Source: Hypericibacter adhaerens
GTDB taxonomy: Bacteria; Pseudomonadota; Alphaproteobacteria; Dongiales; Dongiaceae
NCBI RefSeq assembly: GCF_008728835.1
Contig: NZ_CP042582.1
Location: 186,001-250,000 of the forward strand
Reading direction: 5' to 3'
DNA: 64,000 bases
The notes under the pieces: generated by a model
Databases searched by the model: none
The model's input: the letters and a program-made list of their open reading frames with translations, nothing else
What the model was told of the DNA's origin: nothing
Position numbers and translations under genes: made by a program
Shown: in pieces, positions 44,164 through 52,140 of the stretch
Layout of the letters: every line of letters begins with the position of its first letter
Numbering within the stretch: the first letter of the stretch is position 1

Positions 44164-44254
44164 GTTCCGGCCATGATGCCGGAACCTTGCGGCAAGATCA
44201 GGGCCCGACGATGCGCCGGCCGGGCCTTGGCGCGCCCGGCAGGCCGGCGAGATC

Positions 44255-44542
44255 TCACTCGGTCTTGCCGTTGAGCCGTTCGCGCAACTGCTTGCCGGTC
44301 TTGAAGAAAGGGATGACCTTGCGGGCCACCGACACGGTGTCGCCGGTCCGCGGATTGCGGCCGACCCGGGCTTCGCGCTGCTTGATCGAGAAGGCCCCGA
44401 AGCCGCGCAATTCCACACGGTCGCCGCGCGCCAACGCGGTCGTAATCTCTTCAAAGATGGCACCAACGATGCGCTCGACATCGCGGTGATAAAGATGCGG
44501 GTTCATCTGCCCGATCTTCAGGATCAATTCCGACTTGGTCAT
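44255..44542 (-). CDS. ihfB: Integration host factor beta subunit
   Basis: IHF-beta forms the DNA-bending IHF heterodimer with IHF-alpha. The 95-residue protein has [34 protein letters not shown] and the arm [14 protein letters not shown] with the intercalating Pro. [13 protein letters not shown] ends the fold. It lies downstream of rpsA as in many proteobacteria, but a terminator and a 300-base AT-richer gap suggest an independent promoter. Confidence 0.96.
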   Translation of the reverse strand: MTKSELILKIGQMNPHLYHRDVERIVGAIFEEITTALARGDRVELRGFGAFSIKQREARVGRNPRTGDTVSVARKVIPFFKTGKQLRERLNGKTE

Positions 44543-44845
44543 GGCCTTATGCTTCCCCTGGCATTGGCCTCACGCCCGGCCCCGCCTGCGGATTTAGCCA
44601 GCGGGCGGGGGGACAAATCGAGCGTGCCAAAACAAATCGATCCCCGTCAAGGCTAAGTCGCTTGGATGTCTTCATTTTTCGAGTTTTTGTCGATTTCCAG
44701 AAATTAGGTCGCCGGCCCGGGATGGCAACGGGAAGCCGGGAATAAAGGGCGGCTGAAGGGTCTATCAGGGTTGTCGCAGTACAATTTTCAGGGGTTTTCC
44801 CCCGTTGCAGCCCGCGACGCCCGTTTCTCGCCGTTCTCGGACATG
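44543..44845 (-). promoter_or_regulatory. AT-richer promoter region of ihfB
   Basis: No gene is seen. The stretch from about 44620 to 44800 is clearly lower in GC than its flanks and contains TTTTTCGAGTTTTTGTCGAT and AATTTTCAGGGGTTTTCCCC. That suits a promoter region for ihfB after the rpsA terminator. No individual -35/-10 pair can be fixed with confidence. Confidence 0.5.
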
Positions 44846-44886
44846 AAAAGGGCCCGAATCCCGGCCTTTCGGCGGGATCCGGGCCC
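44846..44886 (-). terminator. Rho-independent terminator of rpsA
   Basis: On the minus strand GGGCCCGGATCCCG (44886-44873) pairs with CGGGATTCGGGCCC (44863-44850), with one G-T wobble, and TTTT follows (44849-44846). It lies 64 bases after the rpsA stop. Confidence 0.85.
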
Positions 44887-44950
44887 TGAAACCCCGGCCC
44901 GGGCGGCTTAAACCCTTTGGTTCAAGCCGTTCCAGGCTTAATTCCGGGTC

Positions 44951-46684
44951 CTATTCGTCCTTCTTGGCCTTTTTGTTGCGCTCCGCCTGGGCCTTGGAGA
45001 TGGCGGCACCCAGGATGTCGCCCAGCGAGGCGCCCGAGTCCGAGGAGCCGTAATCGGCCAGCGCCTGCTTGTCCTCGTCGACCTCGCGCGCCTTGATCGA
45101 GAGCGAGATCTTGCGGCTCTTGAGATCGACCGACGTGACCTTGGCGTCGACCTTCTCGCCCACGGCGAAGCGGTCGGCGCGCTGCTCGCTGCGCTCGCGG
45201 GCCAGGTCCGACTTGCGGATGAAGGCCGTGAGCCCGTCGCCCACCGCGACCTCGAGGCCGTTCTCCTGGACCGCGGTGACGGTGCAGGTGACGATGTCGC
45301 CCTTGTTGATGGTGGCGGCGGCGCTGGCGAAGCTGTCCGAGCCCAGCTGCTTGATGCCGAGCGAGATGCGCTCCTTCTCGACGTCGACGTCGAGGAGCTT
45401 CACCTTCACCATGTCGCCCTTCTTGTAGGCCTTGATCGCCTCTTCGCCCGGCTGGTTCCAGTCGAGATCGGAGAGATGGACCATGCCGTCGATGTCGCCC
45501 GGCAGGCCGACGAACAGGCCGAACTCGGTGATGTTCTTCACCTCGCCCTCGAGCTCGGAGCCGACCGGATACTTGTCGAGGAAGGTCGACCACGGATTCT
45601 CGAGGCACTGCTTGAGGCCGAGGCTGATGCGCCGCTTCTGCGGATCGACGTCGAGCACCATCACCTCGACTTCCTGCGAGGTCGAGAGGATCTTGCCCGG
45701 ATGCACGTTCTTCTTGGTCCAGCTCATCTCGGAGACATGGACCAGGCCTTCGATGCCGGGCTCGAGCTCCACGAACGCGCCATAGTCGGTGATGTTCGAG
45801 ACGCGGCCCTTGAATTTGGTGCCGACCGGATATTTGGCCTGCACGTTCTCCCAGGGATCGGCCTCGAGCTGCTTCATGCCGAGCGAGATGCGCTGCGTCT
45901 CGGGATTGAAGCGCACGACCTGGACCTGCACGGTCTGGCCGATATGGAGCGCCTCGGAGGGATGGTTGATGCGCTTCCAGGCGATGTCGGTCACATGCAG
46001 GAGGCCGTCCACGCCGCCGAGATCGACGAAGGCGCCGTAGTCGGTGATGTTCTTGACCACGCCCTGCAGCACCTGGCCTTCCTTGAGGCTGGCGACGAGC
46101 TCGGAGCGGGCCTCCGCGCGGCTCTCCTCGAGCACGGCGCGACGCGACACGACGATGTTGCCGCGCGAGCGGTCCATCTTGAGGATCAGGAAGGGCTGCG
46201 GCGAACCCATCAGCGGGCCCGCATCGCGCACGGGACGGATATCGACCTGGCTGCCCGGCAGGAACGCCACGGCGCCCGAGAGATCGACGGTGAAGCCGCC
46301 CTTGACCCGGCCAAAGATCACGCCGGTGACGCGCTGGTTCTCCTTGAAGGACTTCTCGAGAAGCTGCCAGGCCTCCTCGCGGCGGGCCTTCTCGCGGCTC
46401 AGCATCGCCTCGCCGTTCTTGTCTTCCATGCGCTCGAGATAGACTTCCACCTCGTCGCCGACCTTGAGCTCGGGACGCGCGCCCGCGGTGGTGAATTCCT
46501 TGAGCGGCACGCGGCCTTCGGACTTCAGGCCGACATCGATCAGCGCGACATCGTTCTCGATGCCCACGACGCGGCCCTTGAGGACGGAGCCCTCGAGGCC
46601 GGCGCCGCGCCCGAGCGATTCGTCGAGCAGAGCGGCAAAGCTTTCCTTTTGCGGGGTTTCGCCAGCGGTGGCGGTACGAGCCAT
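44951..46684 (-). CDS. rpsA: 30S ribosomal protein S1
   Basis: S1 helps the ribosome bind mRNA. The 577-residue protein holds six S1 RNA-binding repeats. Repeats 3 to 6 show the typical KNITDYGAFVDLGGVDGLLH, SNITDYGAFVELEPGIEGLV, KNITEFGLFVGLPGDIDGMV and related segments. The C-terminus is charged (KAKKDE). The ATG at 46684 gives MARTATAGETPQKESFAALL; the frame runs further upstream without a better start. It lies downstream of cmk as in most proteobacteria, with a 162-base gap. Confidence 0.97.
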   Translation of the reverse strand: MARTATAGETPQKESFAALLDESLGRGAGLEGSVLKGRVVGIENDVALIDVGLKSEGRVPLKEFTTAGARPELKVGDEVEVYLERMEDKNGEAMLSREKARREEAWQLLEKSFKENQRVTGVIFGRVKGGFTVDLSGAVAFLPGSQVDIRPVRDAGPLMGSPQPFLILKMDRSRGNIVVSRRAVLEESRAEARSELVASLKEGQVLQGVVKNITDYGAFVDLGGVDGLLHVTDIAWKRINHPSEALHIGQTVQVQVVRFNPETQRISLGMKQLEADPWENVQAKYPVGTKFKGRVSNITDYGAFVELEPGIEGLVHVSEMSWTKKNVHPGKILSTSQEVEVMVLDVDPQKRRISLGLKQCLENPWSTFLDKYPVGSELEGEVKNITEFGLFVGLPGDIDGMVHLSDLDWNQPGEEAIKAYKKGDMVKVKLLDVDVEKERISLGIKQLGSDSFASAAATINKGDIVTCTVTAVQENGLEVAVGDGLTAFIRKSDLARERSEQRADRFAVGEKVDAKVTSVDLKSRKISLSIKAREVDEDKQALADYGSSDSGASLGDILGAAISKAQAERNKKAKKDE

Positions 46685-46846
46685 GGTCTTCGGTATCCTT
46701 TCGTCTTTCGCTATCCCGGCCAGCCGGTTGTGTCCGGCGGTCTTGGCAACGAACGAGGTTATGCCGTCAAAACGCACACAAGGGCCGGCCTTTGCCTCGG
46801 GCGTCTTACGGCGGGTTCAACGATTGCGTTCTGCCCGAGGAACGGA

Positions 46847-47509
46847 TCAGTCGAGGCGCGACCCGATGAAAGCGAGCGCAGCGGCAAAGGCACCGTCTGC
46901 GTCTAGTCCGGTCGTGTCGATCTCGAAAGCGTCCGGCGCCTTGGCCATCGGCGCCACCGAACGGCTGCGATCCTGCTCGTCGCGCCGTTCGATGTCCTCC
47001 AGAACGCGCGCATATATAATGGCTTCTCCGCGCTCCAGCAACTCCTTATGGCGCCGTTTGGCGCGGGTTTCGAGGCTCGCGTTCACGAAAAGTTTCACCG
47101 GGGCGTCCGGGCAGATGACGGTGCCGATATCCCGCCCGTCGATCACGGCCCCGAGCAGGGGCCGGCCCCGGTCGTCGGTGGGGTGGGCGGCGAAACGCCG
47201 CTGCAGGTCGAACAGGGCCTGGCGGACGCCCGGGATCTTGGCCACGGCCGAGGCCGCGTTGCCGGTGGGTCCGCTGCGGAGTTCCGGGTCGGCCAGCTCG
47301 GCCGCCGTCACCGCTCCGGCCGCGGCGATGGCTGCCGCCTCGTCGCCAAGGTCCTTCCCCGCCCGCAGCACCCGCAGGCCCACGGCACGGTAGAGCAGGC
47401 CGGTATCGAGATAGCCGAACCCGAAATGCCGCGCGAGCCGGCGGGCGAGCGTGCCCTTGCCGGAGGCGGCGGGGCCGTCGACGGCGATGATCCTGGGGCG
47501 GGGGGTCAT
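46847..47509 (-). CDS. cmk: Cytidylate kinase
   Basis: Cmk phosphorylates CMP and dCMP. The 220-residue protein has the P-loop [20 protein letters not shown] at its N-terminus. [30 protein letters not shown] and the lid segment [11 protein letters not shown] follow. It lies in the aroA-cmk-rpsA order. A palindromic doublet separates it from aroA. Confidence 0.96.
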   Translation of the reverse strand: MTPRPRIIAVDGPAASGKGTLARRLARHFGFGYLDTGLLYRAVGLRVLRAGKDLGDEAAAIAAAGAVTAAELADPELRSGPTGNAASAVAKIPGVRQALFDLQRRFAAHPTDDRGRPLLGAVIDGRDIGTVICPDAPVKLFVNASLETRAKRRHKELLERGEAIIYARVLEDIERRDEQDRSRSVAPMAKAPDAFEIDTTGLDADGAFAAALAFIGSRLD

Positions 47510-47522
47510 AGCACTCTGAAAT

Positions 47523-47622
47523 CCCCTCCCCCGCGTTGCGGGGGAGGGTGAGGGAGGGGGCTGCTCGGTATCGACACCGAGTTTTCCCCCTCCCTGACCC
47601 TCCCCCTCAAGGGGGGAGAGGA
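47523..47622. repeat. GC-rich palindromic doublet, copy 7
   Basis: The left half is CCCCTCCCCCGC, GCGGGGGAGGGTGAGG and GAGGGGGCTGCTCGGTAT. The right half is CCCCCTCCCTGACCCTCCCC then CTCAAGGGGGGAGAGG. The short spacer ATCGACACCGAG resembles those of copies 1 and 8. It lies between aroA and cmk. Confidence 0.87.
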
Positions 47623-47639
47623 TAAAGGCCGCTGCACCA

Positions 47640-48962
47640 TCACGCCCCGCGGATCTTCGCGCCCAGCCCGTTCATGAGCGCGGCGAAGCCGGGGAAGCTG
47701 GTGTCGATGGGCGAGCCGTCGTCGATCGCGATGGGCTCGCAGGCGCCCAGGCCCAGCACCAGGAAGCTCATGGCGATGCGGTGATCGAGCTCGGCCTCGA
47801 TCTCGGCGCCGCCCCTGGGCGCGGTGCGGCTGCCGTTCACCACCAGATGATCCTCGCCGGCCTCGATCTCGACGCCGCAGGCCTCGAGCCCGCGCGCGAT
47901 CGCCGCCAGGCGATCGCTTTCCTTCACGCGCAGCTCGGCGAGGCCTTCCATGCGCGTCGGCCCGTCGGCGAAGGCGGCGGCCATGCTGAGGATCGGATAT
48001 TCGTCGATCATGCTGGGCGCGCGCGCGGCCGGCACGGTCACGCCCTTGAGCGAGCCGGCGCGCACGCGCAGATCGGCGATCGGCTCGCCCGCCTGCTCGC
48101 GGCGATTCTCGAGCGCGATATCCGCGCCCATCTCGATCAGGGTCTCGATCAGGCCGATGCGGTGCGGGTTGATGCCGACATTCTCGAGCCGGATGTCGGA
48201 GCCGGGCCGGATCAGCGCCGCGACCATCGGAAAGGCCGCGGAGGAAGGATCGGCCGGCACGCGGATCTCGCGGCCCTCGATCTCGGGCTGGCCGATGACG
48301 GTGGCGGCGCGGCCTTGCGGCGTCTGCGCCACGCGGACATCGACGCCGAAATAACGCAGCATGAGCTCGGTATGGTCGCGCGTCGGCTCGGGCTCGATCA
48401 CGGTGGTGGCGCCGGGCGCGTTCAATCCCGCCAGCAGCACGGCCGATTTGATCTGCGCCGAGGCCACCGGCAGCCTGTAGCTGATCGGCATCGGCTCCTT
48501 CGCGCCGATGAGCGCCAGCGGCAGGCGGCCGCCGCTGCGGGCATGGATCTGGGCGCCCATCTGGCGCAAGGGCAGCGCCACCCGCTCCATCGGCCGCTTG
48601 CGCAGCGAGGCGTCGCCGGTGAAGAAGGCCGTCAGCGGATGGGTGGCGAGGAGGCCCATCAACAGGCGTGCGCCCGTTCCCGCATTGCCCATGTCGAGGA
48701 TGTCGGCGGGCTCGGCGAGGCCGCCGATGCCGCGCCCGGCCACGCGCCAGCGTCCCGCGCCCTGCTGCTCCACGCTGGCGCCGAGCGCGCGCATCGCGGC
48801 CGCGGTGCGCAGCACATCCTCGCCTTCGAGCAGTCCCTCGATTCGGGTCTCCCCCAGGGCGAGCGCGCCGATCATCAGCGACCGGTGCGAGATCGATTTG
48901 TCGCCGGGCACGCGCGCCGAGCCCTTGAGGCTGGCGCTGGGTGCGGAAATGAGCCGCGTCAC
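47640..48962 (-). CDS. aroA: 3-phosphoshikimate 1-carboxyvinyltransferase (EPSP synthase)
   Basis: AroA makes EPSP in the shikimate pathway. The 440-residue protein has [19 protein letters not shown] with the PEP/S3P lysine, [17 protein letters not shown] and the catalytic region [33 protein letters not shown] lies near the C-terminus. LMGLLA at the NAGT loop, with Ala following Gly-Leu, resembles the class II glyphosate-tolerant form; this is a reading of one motif. GTG 48962 is chosen as start because it gives the family N-terminus; the longer open frame is not conserved-looking. Confidence 0.95.
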   Translation of the reverse strand: MTRLISAPSASLKGSARVPGDKSISHRSLMIGALALGETRIEGLLEGEDVLRTAAAMRALGASVEQQGAGRWRVAGRGIGGLAEPADILDMGNAGTGARLLMGLLATHPLTAFFTGDASLRKRPMERVALPLRQMGAQIHARSGGRLPLALIGAKEPMPISYRLPVASAQIKSAVLLAGLNAPGATTVIEPEPTRDHTELMLRYFGVDVRVAQTPQGRAATVIGQPEIEGREIRVPADPSSAAFPMVAALIRPGSDIRLENVGINPHRIGLIETLIEMGADIALENRREQAGEPIADLRVRAGSLKGVTVPAARAPSMIDEYPILSMAAAFADGPTRMEGLAELRVKESDRLAAIARGLEACGVEIEAGEDHLVVNGSRTAPRGGAEIEAELDHRIAMSFLVLGLGACEPIAIDDGSPIDTSFPGFAALMNGLGAKIRGA

Positions 48963-49262
48963 GGGTGGCCGATGCTCCCTTCGCTCTCGACTGGCGGCCG
49001 AACCCGCCGGCCCTTCCGGGCGGGTCCGATGCCGGGGCGGTTCTCTAGCATATCGTCCCGGGCCCTGGCGACCGGCCTGCCCGAGGGCGGGCAAGTGCTT
49101 GGAAGTGAAGGGGGGTTGGGGGCGGTCCGCCGCCGATTGGAATTGACGTTTGACAGGGCCTTGCCGACATGGCAATGGCAGCGCCGTTTTGAGGCGCGGG
49201 GCCCGTCGTCCCGGAGGGAGCCGGTTCTCCCCGCGCCCGGCCTGAGCGAAGGAGCATTCCGC

Positions 49263-49613
49263 GTGGTCAAGGCGGCCTGGGGCACCAAGCGCACCTGCCA
49301 AAGCTGTGGCGCCCATTTCTACGATCTGCACAAGAACCCGATCGCCTGCCCGAAATGCGGCGCGATCTACGATCCCGAAGCGATCGCCAAGTCGCGGCGC
49401 GGTCGCGGCGGCGCCGACAAGGCGGCGACCCAGCGCATGGCGCCGCGTCCGGCGCCGGTCCCCGTCGAGGAGACGGCCGATCCCGAGCTCGAGGAGATCG
49501 CCGCCGAGGGAGAAGAGGAAGAAGAGGATGTGATCGAGGACACGTCCGAGCTCGGCGAGGACGATGACGTGTCCGACGTGATCGAGAAGACCGACGAGGA
49601 CAAGGAGCCGTAA
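49263..49613 (+). CDS. FYDLN-acid domain protein (TIGR02300 family)
   Basis: The 116-residue protein begins [20 protein letters not shown] and has a zinc ribbon formed by CQSCG and CPKCG. The family motif FYDLN reads FYDLH here. The second half is very acidic, with long runs of Glu and Asp. The family is restricted to alphaproteobacteria and its role is unknown. The start is GTG 49263, eight bases after GAAGGAG. It is divergent from aroA, an arrangement seen in related genomes. Confidence 0.9.
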   Translation: MVKAAWGTKRTCQSCGAHFYDLHKNPIACPKCGAIYDPEAIAKSRRGRGGADKAATQRMAPRPAPVPVEETADPELEEIAAEGEEEEEDVIEDTSELGEDDDVSDVIEKTDEDKEP

Positions 49614-49849
49614 AGGAATCGGCGCTAGAAGCGAGGGTCGGATGCCGGCCCGCTCACCCGGGGCGGCGGAAGGTCCGAGGCCGGATTTTTCGCTTGAATC
49701 GGGTAGGTCGCCTACCTAGGTTTGCCGCCATTCGGCGGTGGGGTTTGCCGCCGTCGATGGGCCGGCCCTGCCGGCGATCGATTGTTCGGGTCGGCGCCGT
49801 TCCAGAGGCGCCCGGGAACGCCGGTTCGTTCCGCCCGATCCCGAGTTTC

Positions 49850-49925
<76 letters not shown>

Positions 49926-49933
49926 TTCTCGAA

Positions 49934-49962
49934 AGGCCCGGCGGCATCCCGCCGGGCCTTTT
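49934..49962 (+). terminator. Rho-independent terminator of tRNA-Ala
   Basis: AGGCCCGGCGG (49934-49944) pairs perfectly with CCGCCGGGCCT (49949-49959) around CATC. TTTT follows from 49959. Confidence 0.92.
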
Positions 49963-50135
49963 GCTTCACTAACACTCTCAAAAGAATGCTCTTTCCCCGT
50001 GACAACGCTCCGAAGTCCCTAGCGCCTAAGTTTGGATTCGCCAAGAGCCGAAAAATTATCAATCAAGGCCATGGTGGCGCCGAGTCGCGCTGAGTAGACT
50101 TAGTTCGAGTCGACGGCCAACCTGGGGAAAATCGG

Positions 50136-51695
50136 ATGGCGATGTCTTCTGCCGCGCCCCTGCTCAGGGAGGTGGGTGCCGCGAGCGACGCCTTATCTCT
50201 TGAGAATAGGCGCACCCCCGAGTTGATCATCGGCGTGGTTGGCCCAATTGGCTCTGGTGTGACGTACACCGCCAGAGCGCTCTCCACGATTCTTGAGAAT
50301 GACTTTGGTTACACCCCCTTCATGTGCAAAGCGTCAGCCCTCATCGCGGAAGCCTGTCCGCTCATTGGGCAGACCTACAACAGTGAGCTGAAGGGTCGGG
50401 AACGCATCGAACGCCTGCAGACGCTTGGCAATGAGCTTCGTACGAAGTTCGGACCCAAGTATCTCGCTGAAAAGGCCGTCGAGAAGATTGCGACCATCCG
50501 CTTGGATAGAGGGTACAAGAACAAAGAAGACCCGACGGTTCCGCTGCCCCAGCGATTCGTTCACATAATCGACTCACTAAAGAATCCAGCGGAAGTGCGC
50601 CTTTTGCGGGATGTGTATGGGGATATGTTTTGGCTCGTTGGCGTCTTTGCTCCAAAAGAGATTCGCGAAGACCGTCTTGTAGGAAGCGGCATTCCAAGGG
50701 CGGAGCTTCCGGGTCTCATGGAGAGAGATGAGGACGAAGGCTTCGACGCTGGCCAAAAGGTTCGCGATACGATCTATGAAGCGGATTTTTTTGTAAGAAA
50801 CGATGCACCAAATGACGAGAGACTTAAACGCGCTCTGCGCCGATTTTTTGACATCTTGTTCAACTTGGGCGTCGACACCCCAACACTCGATGAAGCAGCG
50901 ATGTATACGGCAGTCTCCTCGGCTGCAAGCTCTGCGTGCCTTTCGCGTCAAGTCGGTGCCGCAATCTACTCTTCAAGCGGGGAGTTGATTGGGGTCGGGG
51001 CGAACGACGTTCCCAAGTTTGATGGCGGACTATACCGGGCGGAAGACGGTGAATTGGATAATCGATGCTTCAAGTGGGGCGGCAAGATTTGTCACAACGA
51101 CCAGCGGAAGGAAAATCTATATCAACACATCGTGCGAGAGCTAATCGATACAAAGCTATTGGATAAAAAAGTTTCATACGAAAAGGCTCGTGAGGCCCTC
51201 GCAAGAACCGATATCCGCAACTTGATCGAGTATTCACGCGCAGTCCATGCGGAGATGGAAGCGATCATCTCCGTCGCACGAGGGAATAAAGCGGGCATTA
51301 AAGGTTCAACACTGTATTGCACGACATTTCCATGTCACAGCTGCGCTCGGCATATCGTCGCCGCCGGAATAAGACGAGTGATCTATATCGAGCCATACCC
51401 AAAGAGCTTGGCAACTGAATTGCACAAAGACGCAATTTCAGTTCGAGAAACCGATGAAGGAAGATGCGTTGTCTTTCTTCAGTATGAAGGCGTTGCTCCG
51501 AAAAACATCGTCAGATTTTTTAAGCATGGGCGGAGCAGAAAATCTCAAGGCAAATTACTGATCCGTTCCCCCAAGACCGCTGACCCAATCTGCCAGCCGA
51601 TGCTCGACGGCTCGGCAACATTAGAAAAAATCGTAGTGAATAATCTCGAGGCAATGGAGGCGGCGGCTTCTACCAAGGGAGGGGACAAATCATGA
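50136..51695 (+). CDS. Anti-phage-type deoxycytidylate deaminase with N-terminal P-loop domain (AvcD-like)
   Basis: The 519-residue protein joins a P-loop kinase-like domain (about residues 28-250) to a C-terminal deoxycytidylate deaminase domain. The deaminase zinc site is complete: His371 and catalytic Glu373 in VHAEMEAI, Cys400 and Cys403 in TTFPCHSCARHI. The P-loop reads GVVGPIGSGVTYTARAL, with Val where the Walker Lys is expected. This two-domain layout matches AvcD and related anti-phage dCTP deaminases, which drain dCTP/dCMP during infection. Base composition is much lower in GC than the flanks (24 of 60 bases at 50761-50820). It follows tRNA-Ala and overlaps a small gene. Confidence 0.85.
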   Translation: MAMSSAAPLLREVGAASDALSLENRRTPELIIGVVGPIGSGVTYTARALSTILENDFGYTPFMCKASALIAEACPLIGQTYNSELKGRERIERLQTLGNELRTKFGPKYLAEKAVEKIATIRLDRGYKNKEDPTVPLPQRFVHIIDSLKNPAEVRLLRDVYGDMFWLVGVFAPKEIREDRLVGSGIPRAELPGLMERDEDEGFDAGQKVRDTIYEADFFVRNDAPNDERLKRALRRFFDILFNLGVDTPTLDEAAMYTAVSSAASSACLSRQVGAAIYSSSGELIGVGANDVPKFDGGLYRAEDGELDNRCFKWGGKICHNDQRKENLYQHIVRELIDTKLLDKKVSYEKAREALARTDIRNLIEYSRAVHAEMEAIISVARGNKAGIKGSTLYCTTFPCHSCARHIVAAGIRRVIYIEPYPKSLATELHKDAISVRETDEGRCVVFLQYEGVAPKNIVRFFKHGRSRKSQGKLLIRSPKTADPICQPMLDGSATLEKIVVNNLEAMEAAASTKGGDKS

Positions 51696-51895
51696 GCCGA
51701 AAGGAAAGAGACAAGAACGGCAATCCGCAATTGTCTCTGACGTTGTCTCCGGTGCAAAAGCCAGATACCTCAGTGACCCCAAACCGAAAAGAAGTGGTAG
51801 GGAGCGACCAGGTCGTTGACTTAAAAAGTGTGCGTCAACAGACCGTCCGGAATGTGCTGATTGGTCATTTAAGGAAGGCCGGTTTCCTGGATTAG
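51692..51895 (+). CDS. Small unknown protein coupled to the deaminase gene
   Basis: The start overlaps the deaminase stop (ATGA), indicating translational coupling. The 67-residue product is polar and basic, with no signal or membrane helix. Its N-terminal half is rich in Lys, Asn, Pro and Ser. The C-terminal part QQTVRNVLIGHLRKAGFLD could be a short helix. No family was recognised. A shared low-GC composition suggests it arrived with the deaminase. It might be a partner, inhibitor or regulator of that enzyme; no function is shown by sequence. Confidence 0.6.
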   Translation: MSRKERDKNGNPQLSLTLSPVQKPDTSVTPNRKEVVGSDQVVDLKSVRQQTVRNVLIGHLRKAGFLD

Positions 51896-51929
51896 ATTTT
51901 CGGGCTTGGATTCATCGCGGGATCAAGAT

Positions 51930-51986
51930 GATCCCGTTGCTCCGCTAGTTTCCAGGGCTCGCCGGCACCCCGCTGGGCCTTTTTTC
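51930..51986 (+). repeat. Degenerate copy of the tRNA-Ala 3' end and terminator; possible island boundary
   Basis: From GATCCCG (51930) through TTGCTCC to CCCCGCTGGGCCTTTTTT the sequence follows 49906-49962 with small gaps. The shared order is GATCCCG, TTG, CTCC, AGG, GGCA, CCCCG-type stem, GGGCCTTTT. By eye about three quarters of positions agree. It can also act as a terminator for the deaminase operon, since GGCTCGCCGG pairs with CCGCTGGGCC with one mismatch and two wobbles. Either reading is possible. Confidence 0.45.
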
Positions 51987-52076
51987 AGAGCAGCGCGCCT
52001 GGGCGTTCGGGGAGATAACGGACGGACTGGGTCGTGCGTCCAACTGGCCAAGGAAAGAAATCTTCTTTGGCGCGAG

Positions 52077-52140
52077 CTAAGGAAAGTTTCTGGGCCAAAA
52101 CTTTTCTTAGAAGGAAAACGTTGGACCGGAAGCTTTCCTA
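52077..52140. terminator. AT-rich stem-loops between convergent genes
   Basis: CTAAGGAAAG (52077-52086) pairs with CTTTTCTTAG (52101-52110), with one G-T wobble. AGGAAA just after it can pair with TTTCCT at the end (52134-52139). They lie directly after the stop of the restriction-methyltransferase gene (minus strand) and may end its transcription. Confidence 0.5.

Noticed and set aside
47781-49262. Long upstream extension of the FYDLN-protein frame
   Set aside because: It overlaps aroA on the other strand. The conserved domain begins at GTG 49263 after a good ribosome site.
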